From assembly GCF_000143415.4 (NCBI RefSeq), contig NW_003314345.1, positions 446,264-510,263 on the forward strand: 64,000 nucleotides of DNA, in the 5' to 3' direction. Within the stretch, counting starts at the first letter, position 1. The number at the start of each line of letters is the position of its first letter. Origin of the DNA: Selaginella moellendorffii. Lineage: Eukaryota > Streptophyta > Lycopodiopsida > Selaginellales > Selaginellaceae. Below, in pieces: positions 22,432 to 32,699 of the stretch. Under the pieces are notes generated by a model. It ran no database searches. It was not told the origin of the DNA and worked only from the letters and a program-made list of their open reading frames with translations. The position numbers were made by a program, and so were the translations under genes.

Positions 22432-24489
22432 TCATTGCAAACACATATTTTGTTGAAGGGCGATCGATTGAATCGCCCGCATTCTCGATTCGCATGCCCG
22501 CGGCTCTTTTTCTTCCGAGCTCTTGTTAGTAGCGAGCGAGTACATGTGTGCCACGAGAACAAAGGCTCCTCCTTCCTTGGCACTTAACTCCACCAGCTTC
22601 CTCGCGGCATAGCTTCCACGGGCGAAGCTACTGTGGCTCTTGCAAGCTCCAAGGAAACTCGTCCACTCCAAAGCATCGGGAACAAAGGGCATGGTTTGTA
22701 ATAGATCTTGGGCTTCTTCCAAGTAGCCACTCCGACCAAGCAAATCCACCACGCAGCAGTAGTGCTGGTGTGTCGCCTCCACTCCAAAATCCATCGCCAT
22801 GGACTGGAAGCAACCGCGGCCGTGCGATGCGTTCCCTGCCTGGCTACACGCGACCAGCACCGACACGAATATACCCTGGTCTCTAGAATCGACGCTGTCC
22901 AGCATCTTCATGGCATCAAACGCATCAAACGCGTCGCGGAAGAGGCCGTTGTGGGTGTAAACCGCGAGCAAGGAGTTCCATGACACGGAATCTTTCCTAG
23001 GCATCCTTTCAAAGAATATCCTTGCTTGGAGCATATGCCCGTTCTGTGCATATGCAAAGAACATGGCATTCCAGGATACTAGATTCCGCTGTGGCATTTC
23101 ATCAAACATAACCTTGGACTCTCCCAAATACCGCCCTTGGGCATATGCCACTAGCATGGCTGTCCAAGAGATTACGTTTTGTTGTGGCATGGTATCAAAA
23201 AACTTCTTTGCATCTTCTACGTGTCCACCTTGGATAAAGGCTGCCAGCATCGAGTTCCACGTCACTAGACTCCGATGTGGCATGAGGTCAAAGAGGTGCT
23301 TTGCCTCTTCCAAATGCCCAAACTGAGCATTTGTGTCTATCATGGATGTCCATGCTACCACGTCTCTCTCTGGCATGGAGAGAAACACAGACCTAGATTC
23401 CTTGATCCGTCCTTCCTTGGCACACGCACACAAAAGAACATTCCAGGACACGAGGCTATGACATGGCATGGCATGAAACGTGTTTCTGGCCTCAGCAAGG
23501 TAGTCGTTCTGGGCATATGCCGACAGCATGGCATTCCACGTCACCAGATTCAGCTGGGGCATATCGACAAACACCCCCCTTGCCCTGTCCACGTCACCGC
23601 TTTCTCCAAATGCCACAAGCATGGCATTCCACGTCACGAGATCGCGCTGTGGGATCTTGTGGAAAACGCGCTGGGCATCTGACAGGTGGCCATTTTGGGC
23701 AAATGCCGTCAGCATGGCATTCCACGTGGACAAGTTTCGCTCCTCCATGTCATCAAAAAGCTCTAGAGCTTTGTCTAAATGCCCGTTCTGAGCAAAAGCT
23801 GCCAACATTGCATTGCAGCAAATCACATCCCTCTCGGGCATCTCGTCAAACAGGGTCTTAGAGGCAATGAGGTAGCCATTTTGGGCGTGAGCAGAGATCA
23901 TGACCGTCCATGACACCACGTTAACCAACGGCATCCGGTCAAAAAGTGCTTTTGTTTCATACAAATGCCCTTCTTGGGCACATGCTGTTAGTAGAGCGGT
24001 CCACGACACTATGCCAGGACAGGGCATACTCCAGAAAATACTTTTTGCCCCTTCTAAGTTCTTGTGCTGGACGAAAGCTGCCAGCATTGCGTTCCAACAC
24101 ACAAGATCAAGCTCGGGAATGGAATCAAACGTTAGTTTTGCGTGGTCAATATGCCCTGTATGGGCATATGCAGTTAAAAGGGCAGTCGCGGAGAGAAGGC
24201 TCCGTTGTGGCATCTCGTTAAAGATCTGGGTGGCGTGATGCATTTTCTCGCCGCGGCAGTATACGGCGAGCATTCTCTCCCACGACAATGCGTCTCTTTT
24301 GGAGCTGAGCTTGTCGAAAATCTGTCGAGCTCGATCGATGTTGTTGCAATTACCGTGCATCTCGATGAGCTTGTTGAACATGAAGACATCATCACAGCCG
24401 AAGAGACGGCAGACTCGATCGTCAATGTCCCTTGCAGTACTGCGGCTTCTACAGGATTCGATCACACTGATCCAGTATCGTCGATCCAT
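22432..24489 (-). CDS. Pentatricopeptide repeat protein, S-type repeats, no DYW domain
   Basis: Predicted organelle RNA-binding protein of 685 residues encoded by one exon. The start ATG (24487-24489) gives MDRRYWISVIESCRSRSTAR. About fifteen tandem 31-residue S/SS repeats follow, for example LVTWNAMLVAFGESGDVDRA and VVSWTVMISAHAQNGYLIAS. The array ends in a partial E1-type region (MPFVPDALEWTSFLGACKSH, FVLVAHMYS), then a short unrelated tail. No DYW deaminase is present, so if it works in C-to-U editing it would need a deaminase in trans. I cannot detect a clear organelle targeting peptide. The repeats all have the specificity residues at positions 5 and last. Confidence 0.92.
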   Translation of the reverse strand: MDRRYWISVIESCRSRSTARDIDDRVCRLFGCDDVFMFNKLIEMHGNCNNIDRARQIFDKLSSKRDALSWERMLAVYCRGEKMHHATQIFNEMPQRSLLSATALLTAYAHTGHIDHAKLTFDSIPELDLVCWNAMLAAFVQHKNLEGAKSIFWSMPCPGIVSWTALLTACAQEGHLYETKALFDRMPLVNVVSWTVMISAHAQNGYLIASKTLFDEMPERDVICCNAMLAAFAQNGHLDKALELFDDMEERNLSTWNAMLTAFAQNGHLSDAQRVFHKIPQRDLVTWNAMLVAFGESGDVDRARGVFVDMPQLNLVTWNAMLSAYAQNDYLAEARNTFHAMPCHSLVSWNVLLCACAKEGRIKESRSVFLSMPERDVVAWTSMIDTNAQFGHLEEAKHLFDLMPHRSLVTWNSMLAAFIQGGHVEDAKKFFDTMPQQNVISWTAMLVAYAQGRYLGESKVMFDEMPQRNLVSWNAMFFAYAQNGHMLQARIFFERMPRKDSVSWNSLLAVYTHNGLFRDAFDAFDAMKMLDSVDSRDQGIFVSVLVACSQAGNASHGRGCFQSMAMDFGVEATHQHYCCVVDLLGRSGYLEEAQDLLQTMPFVPDALEWTSFLGACKSHSSFARGSYAARKLVELSAKEGGAFVLVAHMYSLATNKSSEEKEPRACESRMRAIQSIALQQNMCLQ

Positions 24490-24539
24490 TTTTGCTGAGA
24501 AAGCGCAACTTGAATCTCCAGGATGATCATGGTAACTTA

Positions 24540-25080
24540 CTCATTTATATATGAGAAGGCATGAGGTGCACATTTTGTTCCCTTTAGACAACCGAGTAGA
24601 CCCGAACGAACTGATTATTTATATGGGTGGAAATCAACGGTTAGAATTTATTGGATCGGGCAACGAACCAAATCTTCACTCCCAGATTGCCATCTCCACA
24701 CCTTGCATATCCCCAGATCATGGAAGTCATCTATCAACATGCATCCAGCCACCACACTGTTTGTGTAAGGTGTCAATAGTGATAAATTTCTAATGTTTGA
24801 TCTTCAGGTACGATACCAGCCCTGAAGACATGATTGGCAAGCTGTGCCCATTATCAATAACTCCACAGCTTCAAGTGGTCAAGCATGATCCAATGTCAAC
24901 GATACTCATTTTCTCAACCTGGATTGTCATCCACGGGAACCTTTCTTGCTCCGTGAGGAAACTATGTAAGAAGGGCGACTTGGTTGCACTTGGCAAGAAA
25001 CGTGAGCACATCAACTGGAAGAATGGATAGGGATAGGAAGGTAGTGAAAGCTTGTGGGTTGGCTGGGAAACTTAGTGGAT
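24540..25080. other. Intergenic; carries a diverged repeat of 22052-22160
   Basis: At 24687-24770 the words GCCATCTCCAC, CCTTGCATAT, AGATCATGGAAGTC and ACCACACTGTTTG parallel those at 22056-22170. A short plus frame at 24800-25030 has no recognisable product. No gene is supported. Confidence 0.5.
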
Positions 25081-25084
25081 GATA

Positions 25085-25205
25085 GCATAGGTAGTATATA
25101 AATAGTGTTTGGGGGGCAAAACTGAACTCCACCTTTGTGTTGATATGTGTTTACTGGTGTTTAATAGTGATCATTAGAAGTGTGATAGAACTTGTGTCTT
25201 GAGTT
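25085..25205 (+). repeat. LTR-like arm, left copy of an inverted pair
   Basis: The words TAGGTAGTATATAA, GTGTTTAATAGTGAT, TTAGAAGTGTG and AACTTGTGTC occur here in this order. They recur on the minus strand at 27045-27160. TATATAA looks like a promoter core, as in LTRs. Because the two arms face each other the structure could be long terminal inverted repeats or two opposed LTR fragments. Confidence 0.7.
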
Positions 25206-27044
25206 GGGATCTTTCTTTGTGTTTGAGAGTGTGAAGCAGAGCAACTTAAAACTTGATCCCATGCAAGCTAAATCACCATAGTGTGAGAGTTCCCCTTAGC
25301 ATTTTTATCACCTTCCTATCCATATTTCCATGTTCATCCTTTGAATACTCCAGCCCACAACTCAACACCACCCATCCTTGTCTCAGCTAGCCACAAGTTT
25401 CTATGACCTTCTTTCTTTTATCTAACCCACACTTGGCAAATGCTAAACTTATCTATATATTAGGCACTTATACTTCTTTCCTACCACTGCTAACCACAAT
25501 CACATATCTAAGACTCACATTGGTCCTTAGCCAAGCTACTATTGCTGGAAAACTTTGTTACCATATAGATTTCTACTGCCACTGTTTGTTCATTTAATAG
25601 TAAATCTTGCAAGAGTGGCTCTATTTTGTGGGAAAATGCCATCTCCCCAACTTAATTCAAGTCCCAATTTGACTCCACATTTATGACAAGGGAGCTGCAG
25701 TCTCCACATTTATGACAAGGGAGCTGCAGTCTCCACCTTGTACAAATGCCTCAGGACTTCCTTCATCCCCTGCAGAGTCCTCAACAGTGTTTCACAAATG
25801 CCCCTTAGGACCAAAACATCTTGCACCCCTCCTGGCTGCTGACAATCAATCCCTTGCAGCCTCTTCTACAATCTTTGCTCCCAGCATTCCTTGATTGTTC
25901 GATAGCGTTAACATAGGAGGCTCCTCTCTCCCACCTCCAGATCCATATTTCTGCAGCAAATGCCAGCTGCCACCTCCAAAGTTAAAAACGTCCTTAGACA
26001 TTCGAAATGGTCTTCAACCTTAGCCTCTGTCACTTCTTGTTGCTACCCTTGTCCTGTAGGATTGTGTTGATGTCAATGGAATGATGCCAAATTGTCATGT
26101 GGCATTGAACTCATCCAACGTGGCCTCTCTATAAATCTACTCTGGGAATCTACTCCGGTTGGCTCGACTTAGATTGTGGCAGTCCTATGTGCTTCAGCTA
26201 CTTTGGGGCTGAGTATGACACACTAAAGCCTTGGGGTCAATAAAGGGTGGGCCAGAAAACATGATTATAAATTTTGATTTTTTCTTTATGGTTTCTAAGT
26301 GTTGCATATCTCAAAAAGAAGTTCAAAAATCAATTTTTAAAGTTTTTAAAAACTTTTTAATAGTTTCTGGATGTCAGAATTAATCACATAGAAGAAAAGT
26401 ATTTCATTTATGACTGGAAGGGCAAACAATCAAATTGGGTCAAACAACTCTAACTGTCAAACTGGGTGAAACAACTCAACCCAGAAACTATGGAAGTGTC
26501 AACCACAGGCTTTGAGCATTGATCTTGCCTACATGCAATCCACAATCATGACTTGGCTGGGAAAAGCTACTGGCATCAAACTCTCTCGCCTCACTTATGA
26601 CTGGATTGACAACACAAATTTTTCTGATACCAGTACGATTGAACTTGTTGTGATTAACCCATGTGTCACCAACCTACCAACTTAACCTGGAAAATGCAAA
26701 AGCTCCATCAGGCGCCTAAAATTGATCCTGCCTGCATGCAGCCCCAAAGGAGCCACCAAAGGCATGGGCACAACTTGCAAAAGCCTTGGGGAAATAGTTA
26801 ACCAGGAAAAGTAGTGATGCTGGTGTCAAACTCTCACTTGGACATTCATAAAACTCTTGGGGCCACTGGATTTCCCCATCAAAAACCATAAGAAACCCCA
26901 TTGTGAAGGTGTTAAGGTGCTAGAACTCACTGTAGCTCCAGATGCCATAGAAGGGGAGCCAAGAAAATAATGCCAGCAGCTTTCACACACGACAGTTCAA
27001 GACGCTTGCATAGGATGTTGCAAGCCTCAAGACAATTTCTTTCT
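25206..27044. other. Non-coding sequence between the inverted LTR-like arms
   Basis: No open frame with a recognisable product. It contains a perfect 29-bp tandem duplication at 25671-25736. An imperfect 27-bp repeat lies at 26433-26486 (TCAAATTGGGTCAAACAACTC then TCAAACTGGGTGAAACAACTC). A weak internal duplication joins 26515-26590 and 26720-26840. Probably the remains of a non-autonomous element. Confidence 0.5.
25671..25736 (+). repeat. Short tandem duplication
   Basis: CTCCACATTTATGACAAGGG plus AGCTGCAGT is repeated twice head to tail, with identical copies. Confidence 0.9.
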
Positions 27045-27160
27045 ACACTATAAATCTGGGACACAAGTTATGAGACACACTTCTAAATATCACTATTAAA
27101 CACTGTTAAATGCGAAAAACCCACACAATCTTATATACTACCTAAGCCATCAACCTCCAT
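27045..27160 (-). repeat. LTR-like arm, right copy of the inverted pair
   Basis: The reverse complement of this stretch reads TTAGGTAGTATATAAG, then CAGTGTTTAATAGTGATA, TTAGAAGTGTG and AACTTGTGTCCC, matching 25085-25205. Confidence 0.7.
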
Positions 27161-27651
27161 ACAACTCTATGACCCACTTGGATTCCAGTTGCAGATGCTC
27201 AATTGAAGATCCCTTTAGGCATCGTTGAAGATTCTTTATCACATGGCCACCTTATCACATACTTATCCCACCCGTTTTGTTGTTTCCCAACTTTGGGCAG
27301 CACAAGCTTCAAGGTCGATGTTTACAGTTGCGGATCAATTCAGGTACGACTATTATTGGATCGCCAACATTCCCATATCAAGCGGATCAATTCACGTACA
27401 TTATTGGATCGCCAACATTCCCGTAGTCTATACGAGGTCATGGAACACAAATACGAGTTTATACTGTATAAGCAGAAAAGCCAGATCGATACAGTTCTCG
27501 CGGATAGGTTCGCCCATAGCGTCCATCTCCTTTGTTGTGGAGCTCACTCTAAACTTTAGAACAAGATATTTCCAAGTGGTGAGATTATAGATGAATTCTG
27601 ACGTTTATACATATGCCCACCAAGAGATATCATCAAAATAAATATATTTCC
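27161..27651. other. Intergenic, 3' of SDP6
   Basis: Apart from the tandem repeat at 27331-27424 there is no feature. The open plus frame across it is produced by the repeat and shows no family resemblance. Confidence 0.4.
27331..27424 (+). repeat. Two-copy tandem repeat of about 47 bp
   Basis: GCGGATCAATTCAGGTACGA..TTATTGGATCGCCAACATTCCC is followed by GCGGATCAATTCACGTAC..ATTATTGGATCGCCAACATTCCC. The copies differ by a short indel and single substitutions. It lies in non-coding DNA downstream of SDP6. Confidence 0.9.
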
Positions 27652-29913
27652 TTACCTCACCATCTTGTGTTTTCCATCAAAAAACTGCGCGTTCTTGGAC
27701 GACTTGAAAGTCTCAAGGAACGCCTTGGCTTTGCTAATCTCCAGCTTCTTCCTGTGCTTGTCCCACTTGTGCTCCTCCGCCAGTATCTCGATCACGCGAG
27801 GGAGTGCCTGGTTCGCTGCATCCGTGTCCAGAAAAGCCAGCCTCGATCTCCTCGCGATGAAGTCCACTGCAGACTCGCAATACTCGTTTCTCGCGCAATA
27901 CGCGACCTCGGCCTCTAGATAAGGATAGCCGTGCGCCAGCCGTTTTCCAAGACCTTCGTTCTACAAAAAAAAAAAAAAAAGGAGAGGAGAATTCGCTCAT
28001 AAGCGAAGAAGAAACTCCAAAGCTAGAAAAACTATAACGTACCTGGGCAATGAGCGCAACACGATGAGCCATTCCTCCATAGGCCGAAGCCAGATGCTTC
28101 GCCGCCGCAGTGTCCATGGCTCCCGGGATTATTTTTCCGCCATAAGTGCGCTTCATGCGAACGTACTGCTGTGCAATAATTGCGAAGCACGATGGATCAT
28201 AGCCTTCGCCACCGATTAAAGGCAAGTCTCTCGTCACACAGGCATTTGTTGGGGGGAGGTTCCCACTTTTGATTGCGGCGTCCACGGCATCTTGAGCCAT
28301 GCTGAGAGAAAGAAAGCTTTAATAGTCTTTCTATGACCCAAAAGTAAAACTTACCTTCTGTAAGTCGTCCACTTTCCACCGGTGATTGTCACCATGCCGT
28401 GAGGCTCCACGCAGATTACGTGATCTCTGGAGATGCTTGACGTGTCTCCATTCGCGGACGGATCACTGGCTAGAGGCCTAATGCCGCTCCACGCGGACAT
28501 AACATCAGAGCGACGGACCTGAGAGGAAAGAAAAAGTTAGAACAGGAAAAATGAAACCATTGTTGTTCCTTTACCTTGACACAGACGTAGTCACTGATGG
28601 CGTCTAAGATGAACTGGATTTCCTCTTCCTTCGGCTCCGGAAGCATGGTGATAGGGGAAATAGAATCAGTGGTGCCAGCCACCGTTCTTCCCAGCCATGG
28701 CAGCATAAACACCACCCGGCCATCTTTCGTCTTGGGAACAATGAGCCCCATAGACTCGGGCGAGTAGTAGTCGGGAAGAACGACGTGAACACCACTGCTG
28801 GGAGCGATCATCGGCTTGGACTCCTTGTCCGCAAATCTTCTCAGCTCGTCCACAAAAGGTCCCCCGGCATTCACCACGACCTTTGCATGGACGTCAAAGT
28901 CCCTGCCGCTAAGATTGTCCCGGACTCGAGCACCCACGACTTGGCCAGTGGATTCATCCTTGATGATCGCGGTTGCCTCGGCGTGGTTGAGCACCGCTGC
29001 TCCCGCCAGCGCCGCCGTGCAAGCCAGAGAAACGTTGACGCGAGCATCGTCCATTTGGCCATCGTAGTAGACCACCGTGCCTTTGAGCGTCTTTCCATCG
29101 CCGGCTGTCTTTGCAAGCGTCGGGAAGAACTCGAAGGACTCTTTGGCGGAGTGGTACCTGGAGAGGTGGAGCATCTGGCGGCCAGCGACGATGTCGTAGA
29201 GCTTTAGTCCGGCCCAGTAGTATGGGATCTCCCACCACTGGTAGCAGGGAGTCATGGTGGGGAGCGAGTGGCAGAGGTGTGGAGCATTCTGGATGAGCTG
29301 CGCTCGCTCGTCCAGTGCGTGGAAGACGAGGTTGAGCTGCTTGTAGTCCAGCTGAAACACTGCCTTCTCGAGATATCTCACACCTGGAAGTTGGAACAAG
29401 TAGAGGAACGTAAGAACTTTAAGATGATCGATCCAAGCACAGCTCAGGAAAATTAGAACTTTGTTCGATCCAGAAAGAAAACTAGCAATCCAGAGAAAAA
29501 AAGTCTGATCGATCCAGGAAAGTTCTTACTTTGAAGAAAGGAAACTATAACGCACCTCCATGGATGAGCTTGGTAGACCTGGAAGAAGTCCCAGACGCGA
29601 AATCGTCCCTCTCGACCAGCCCAACTCGGAGGCCACGAGCAGCGGCGTCCAATGCGACTCCACAGCCGGTGGCGCCACCCCCGACTACCAGGAGATCAAG
29701 AGGGCTTGCCGGGCTGGTGCCGCGCAGGAGCGCCTCCTGGACCAATCGCGGTGGCACTGTCCAATTCACAGCTGCCATCCTGTCCCTGAGCGAATCCACT
29801 GCGCCATTCCCCCGCTCCTTGGCCAGCACTGGCTGCGATGACACGATTGCAATGCCCCCGATCAGAGCTCCCCACGCCGCACTGTGCTTCAGCATCCGCC
29901 TAGCCGCCCCCAT
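27652..29913 (-). CDS. SDP6: FAD-dependent glycerol-3-phosphate dehydrogenase, mitochondrial (SDP6)
   Basis: Oxidises glycerol-3-phosphate to dihydroxyacetone phosphate and passes electrons to ubiquinone on the inner mitochondrial membrane; needed for glycerol use after oil breakdown. The first ATG (29911-29913) gives [20 protein letters not shown], an amphipathic/hydrophobic N-terminus suited to mitochondrial targeting. The FAD-binding motif [20 protein letters not shown] lies near 29640-29700, followed by [20 protein letters not shown] across the first intron. Later blocks [12 protein letters not shown]-like ([16 protein letters not shown]), [35 protein letters not shown] and [14 protein letters not shown] are intact, and the C-terminus ([16 protein letters not shown]) matches plant SDP6 apart from three extra residues. 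About five exons. Confidence 0.97.
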
Positions 29914-30209
29914 CGCCGCTGGCGATGGACCGATCGATCGATCAATCAGTTCAAGCCCTAATCTCGGCGGCGCCGTCACCGCCCAGGAGCGGCGCCGCCT
30001 TGGCTAAACATAGCGAAATTTTGGGGCCTTGTTTATGCAAAAGGTATGACGCAGACCAAAGTTTTAGGGCTTACACAAAATTGAGAATATTCTTGAAGCA
30101 TTTTTTAATAAATTTTTTATAGTCACCGGATGAAACAATTGTTTCACTGTATAACTGAAAAGCATAAAACTTTGCTTCTATAGGTTACCTAACTTCCCTC
30201 AATGTATGA
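29914..30209. promoter_or_regulatory. SDP6 promoter region
   Basis: Contains a GATCGATC run at 29928-29945 and AGCCCTAAT near 29953, then an AT-rich segment to 30130. The neighbouring minus-strand gene ends at 30210. Confidence 0.4.
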
Positions 30210-31550
30210 TCACAGCCATGGCAGCTTTGGAGCCTTGGCTGGAACAACTTCAAATGCGATCAGATAGTAATTCTTGATTGCAGGCCCAGCAGCCTTAGTG
30301 GTGATGTTGTAAGCCATGCCTTTGACTGGCTTGAACGAGCTGTACTCATCATAATAAACCCTCATGTTGGCGCTGAACTTGTCAAAATTGGTGCTCCAAG
30401 CACTTCCCTCTGTGTTGGAGTAGTACATCTTCACCCACGGGAAGGACACAATGGGGGATTCCCGCCTGCTGAGGTTGAACTGAAGCTCCTGCAAACCTCA
30501 AGGCTACCAACTTTAGTTGATGAATCAAAGTTTACGTACCCGAGGATTGGAAAGGCTGCTTAGGGTCACCAACACCTGCCAAGAGTCGAGGTCGTCGTGA
30601 TCAACCATGTAGTACGCCCGGAATTTCATCTCCACGCTGTCCTCCTCGAACGCGAAGCGCGCTACACGAATCTCATGCTCAGCCTTGGTGTAGATGTGGA
30701 GTGCCGGACGACCACTGACGAACACCTGCGGCATCGCATAGTAGTTCCTCCCGTCACCGGCCCTGCGCCGGAAGTTCAGCTGATAGTGCGCCTTGGTATC
30801 CACAAAGTCGCAATTCGGATACTCCCTGTGGGTGGCCGCGATCAGGCAAGCTGCACCGTTGTGCCATTCCGTGTGGAAGTTCATCACGCCTGCAGAGATC
30901 TTGAAGAGGCTCATGGCGACGTTGGCCATCCTGGGGTACTTCCATTCGCCCCCTTCCCTCACCAGCTTGGAGAGAGCGTCGAACATGACTTGGTTGAGCG
31001 AGGATCTGATGCGATCATTGATGTCTCTCTGGAAATCGGCCACTTCCAGGGTGGTGTAGCCGCAATCCTTGGCGCTTTGGATCATCTCGCGGAGCAGCGT
31101 TGTGTACAATGCGAGCGCGGATCCGTAAGAGAGGAGTGTGTGCTTCATGTTGCTGGGATGCGAGAAGAGATTGAGCATTTGGAGGAGTTGGGCCCTGCAC
31201 TGCTCGAATCGCACCACGATGTTGCGCGTGCCGACAGAGTTATTGGCCTGGAAGGCCGCGACGGAGGCGTAGTAGTCCTGGCCCAGCTGGGAGATGGTGG
31301 CGTTCGCAGCTCTTGCTTGATCCGCAATGTTTTTAGCCAGAGCTTGCTCGATCTTCTTACCCACCGCCTCGAACAGCGAATCCATGGCGGCTTGCTTCTG
31401 CTGCGCGGTGCGGGGTGCAAGCGCTATGCTCCACAACTGCCCGAACATGGCCTGCGCGAAGGAGCCAACGACTGGGACCATCTTCGGGCCCAGCGAAATG
31501 CCCTTCTCGAACCCATCCAGGAGTGCCTGCTCAGCATTAGACCCTGCCAT
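30210..31550 (-). CDS. 429-residue protein, possibly related to Cry-like/fern insecticidal proteins
   Basis: Two exons, 31550-30540 and 30488-30210, joined in phase across a 51-bp intron (donor GTACGT). The ATG at 31548-31550 gives MAGSNAEQALLDGFEKGISL and is the first in frame. Residues 1-215 look all-helical: a hydrophobic segment GPKMVPVVGSFAQAMFGQLW, then long amphipathic helices. The central helix (SYGSALALYTTLLREMIQ) recalls the helix-5 region of bacterial three-domain pore-forming proteins and of insecticidal proteins known from ferns. Residues 225-429 are beta-rich (HYQLNFRRRAG, FRAYYMVDHDDLDSWQVLVT) and end in KLPWL. It is shorter than three-domain Cry proteins. The relationship is my inference from pattern only; without it this is an unrecognised gene. 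No signal peptide. Confidence 0.6.
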
Positions 31551-32699
31551 CTTTCCCTGAAAGAATGAAAGGATTCGAAGCTCTGGAGCAAGATGAAGGC
31601 GAGAGAAGCTGGATGAACTGAAAGCAAGTTGGAACACTCCCTTATGCTCAGGTTTTAAAGCATACAAGGAGGATATGCTTTCCACAACTTTGATGATCGA
31701 TGTTTATCAGATACTTAAGTGGACCAAAACAAGTTTGCGAGAAATAACACAAGCAAAGAACAATGTGGGAGGACATCACATCCAGTTGAGAGGCACAGCT
31801 GACACAAGTTACACGTTTTTGTTTGCACGGATCCACGTTTCACTGTGTGACTGATTTCTCGGTATGGATCTGATTTGGAATTTTAACATCAGGTATCCTG
31901 CTGCACACGGCTCCATTTGCGTCTACGTCCTTGACCAGCCGCAGTACAAGGTGGCAAGCGTGGAACTGGCAGTGGCGGCGGCGAAATCGAGCTGCGCAAC
32001 GAGGATAAGGACAACAGCAGCAGCTACACCACAAGTTCTTGCTCTTCTAAGCAAGAACAAGATCAAAAAACAGCCAGGGGCTTCTTCAATGTGGTGGCTG
32101 TGGATGCAGAGAGCAGCAGTGTAATCAGATCTCTCAAAATAAATTCCCAAAGTACTTTTTTGTTGCTTTACTATCACCTTTAAAGATCTTTGATTAATTT
32201 GGCAGGAACCAAGGTATCAAGAGGTTTTGAGCACTGGTGTTTGGAGGCAAGAATAGTGTTTTGATGTTGTGGAGTTACTTTAAATCAGAATCAAAAAGAC
32301 AATATGCCCATGGTCTTTTTCACTTTCAAACTAGAGCATGGTTGGTTAAAGCTAGTGTCTCAGATTATACAAAAACCGAATCTATGTACAGATTCCTCTT
32401 CTCCACTTGCATGGAAGCCAAAAACTGGAGCAAAACCCAGACAAGCTTCCACTCTGAAAACAAAAAAAGAAAAAGAAAAGCTGACAACCAATGAAGATTT
32501 TGGCTATGACTTGAAATGTTCTTACCAAGAGGCTCGTGTCATCTCATCTCCCAGTATCTGCAAGAAGATATACTTAAGAAACCAGGAAAGCTGAAATCCT
32601 GCGACATACCTTCTTTCTCCGCATTCGATGGTGTCTCGTGCAAAGCAGCAGCACCGACCTCTCTGGCGCCACGGAGCACAGATTCACGCAGTGAGTGGA
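31551..32699. other. Intergenic; orphan open frame near 31940-32180
   Basis: A plus frame reads GTGSGGGEIELRNEDKDNSS, then SYTTSSCSSKQEQDQKT and RGFFNVVAVDAESSSV. It looks codon-biased but has no start, and a stop lies upstream near 31933. It may be a terminal exon remnant. The rest (32180-32699), including DEK1's 3' UTR, shows nothing. Confidence 0.3.

Noticed and set aside
24797-25030. Short plus-strand frame as a transposase remnant
   Set aside because: No catalytic or zinc-finger motif can be seen; too short to support.
27203-27590. Two overlapping plus-strand open frames of about 120 codons
   Set aside because: They cover the 47-bp tandem repeat, do not resemble any family, and lie in spacer downstream of SDP6.
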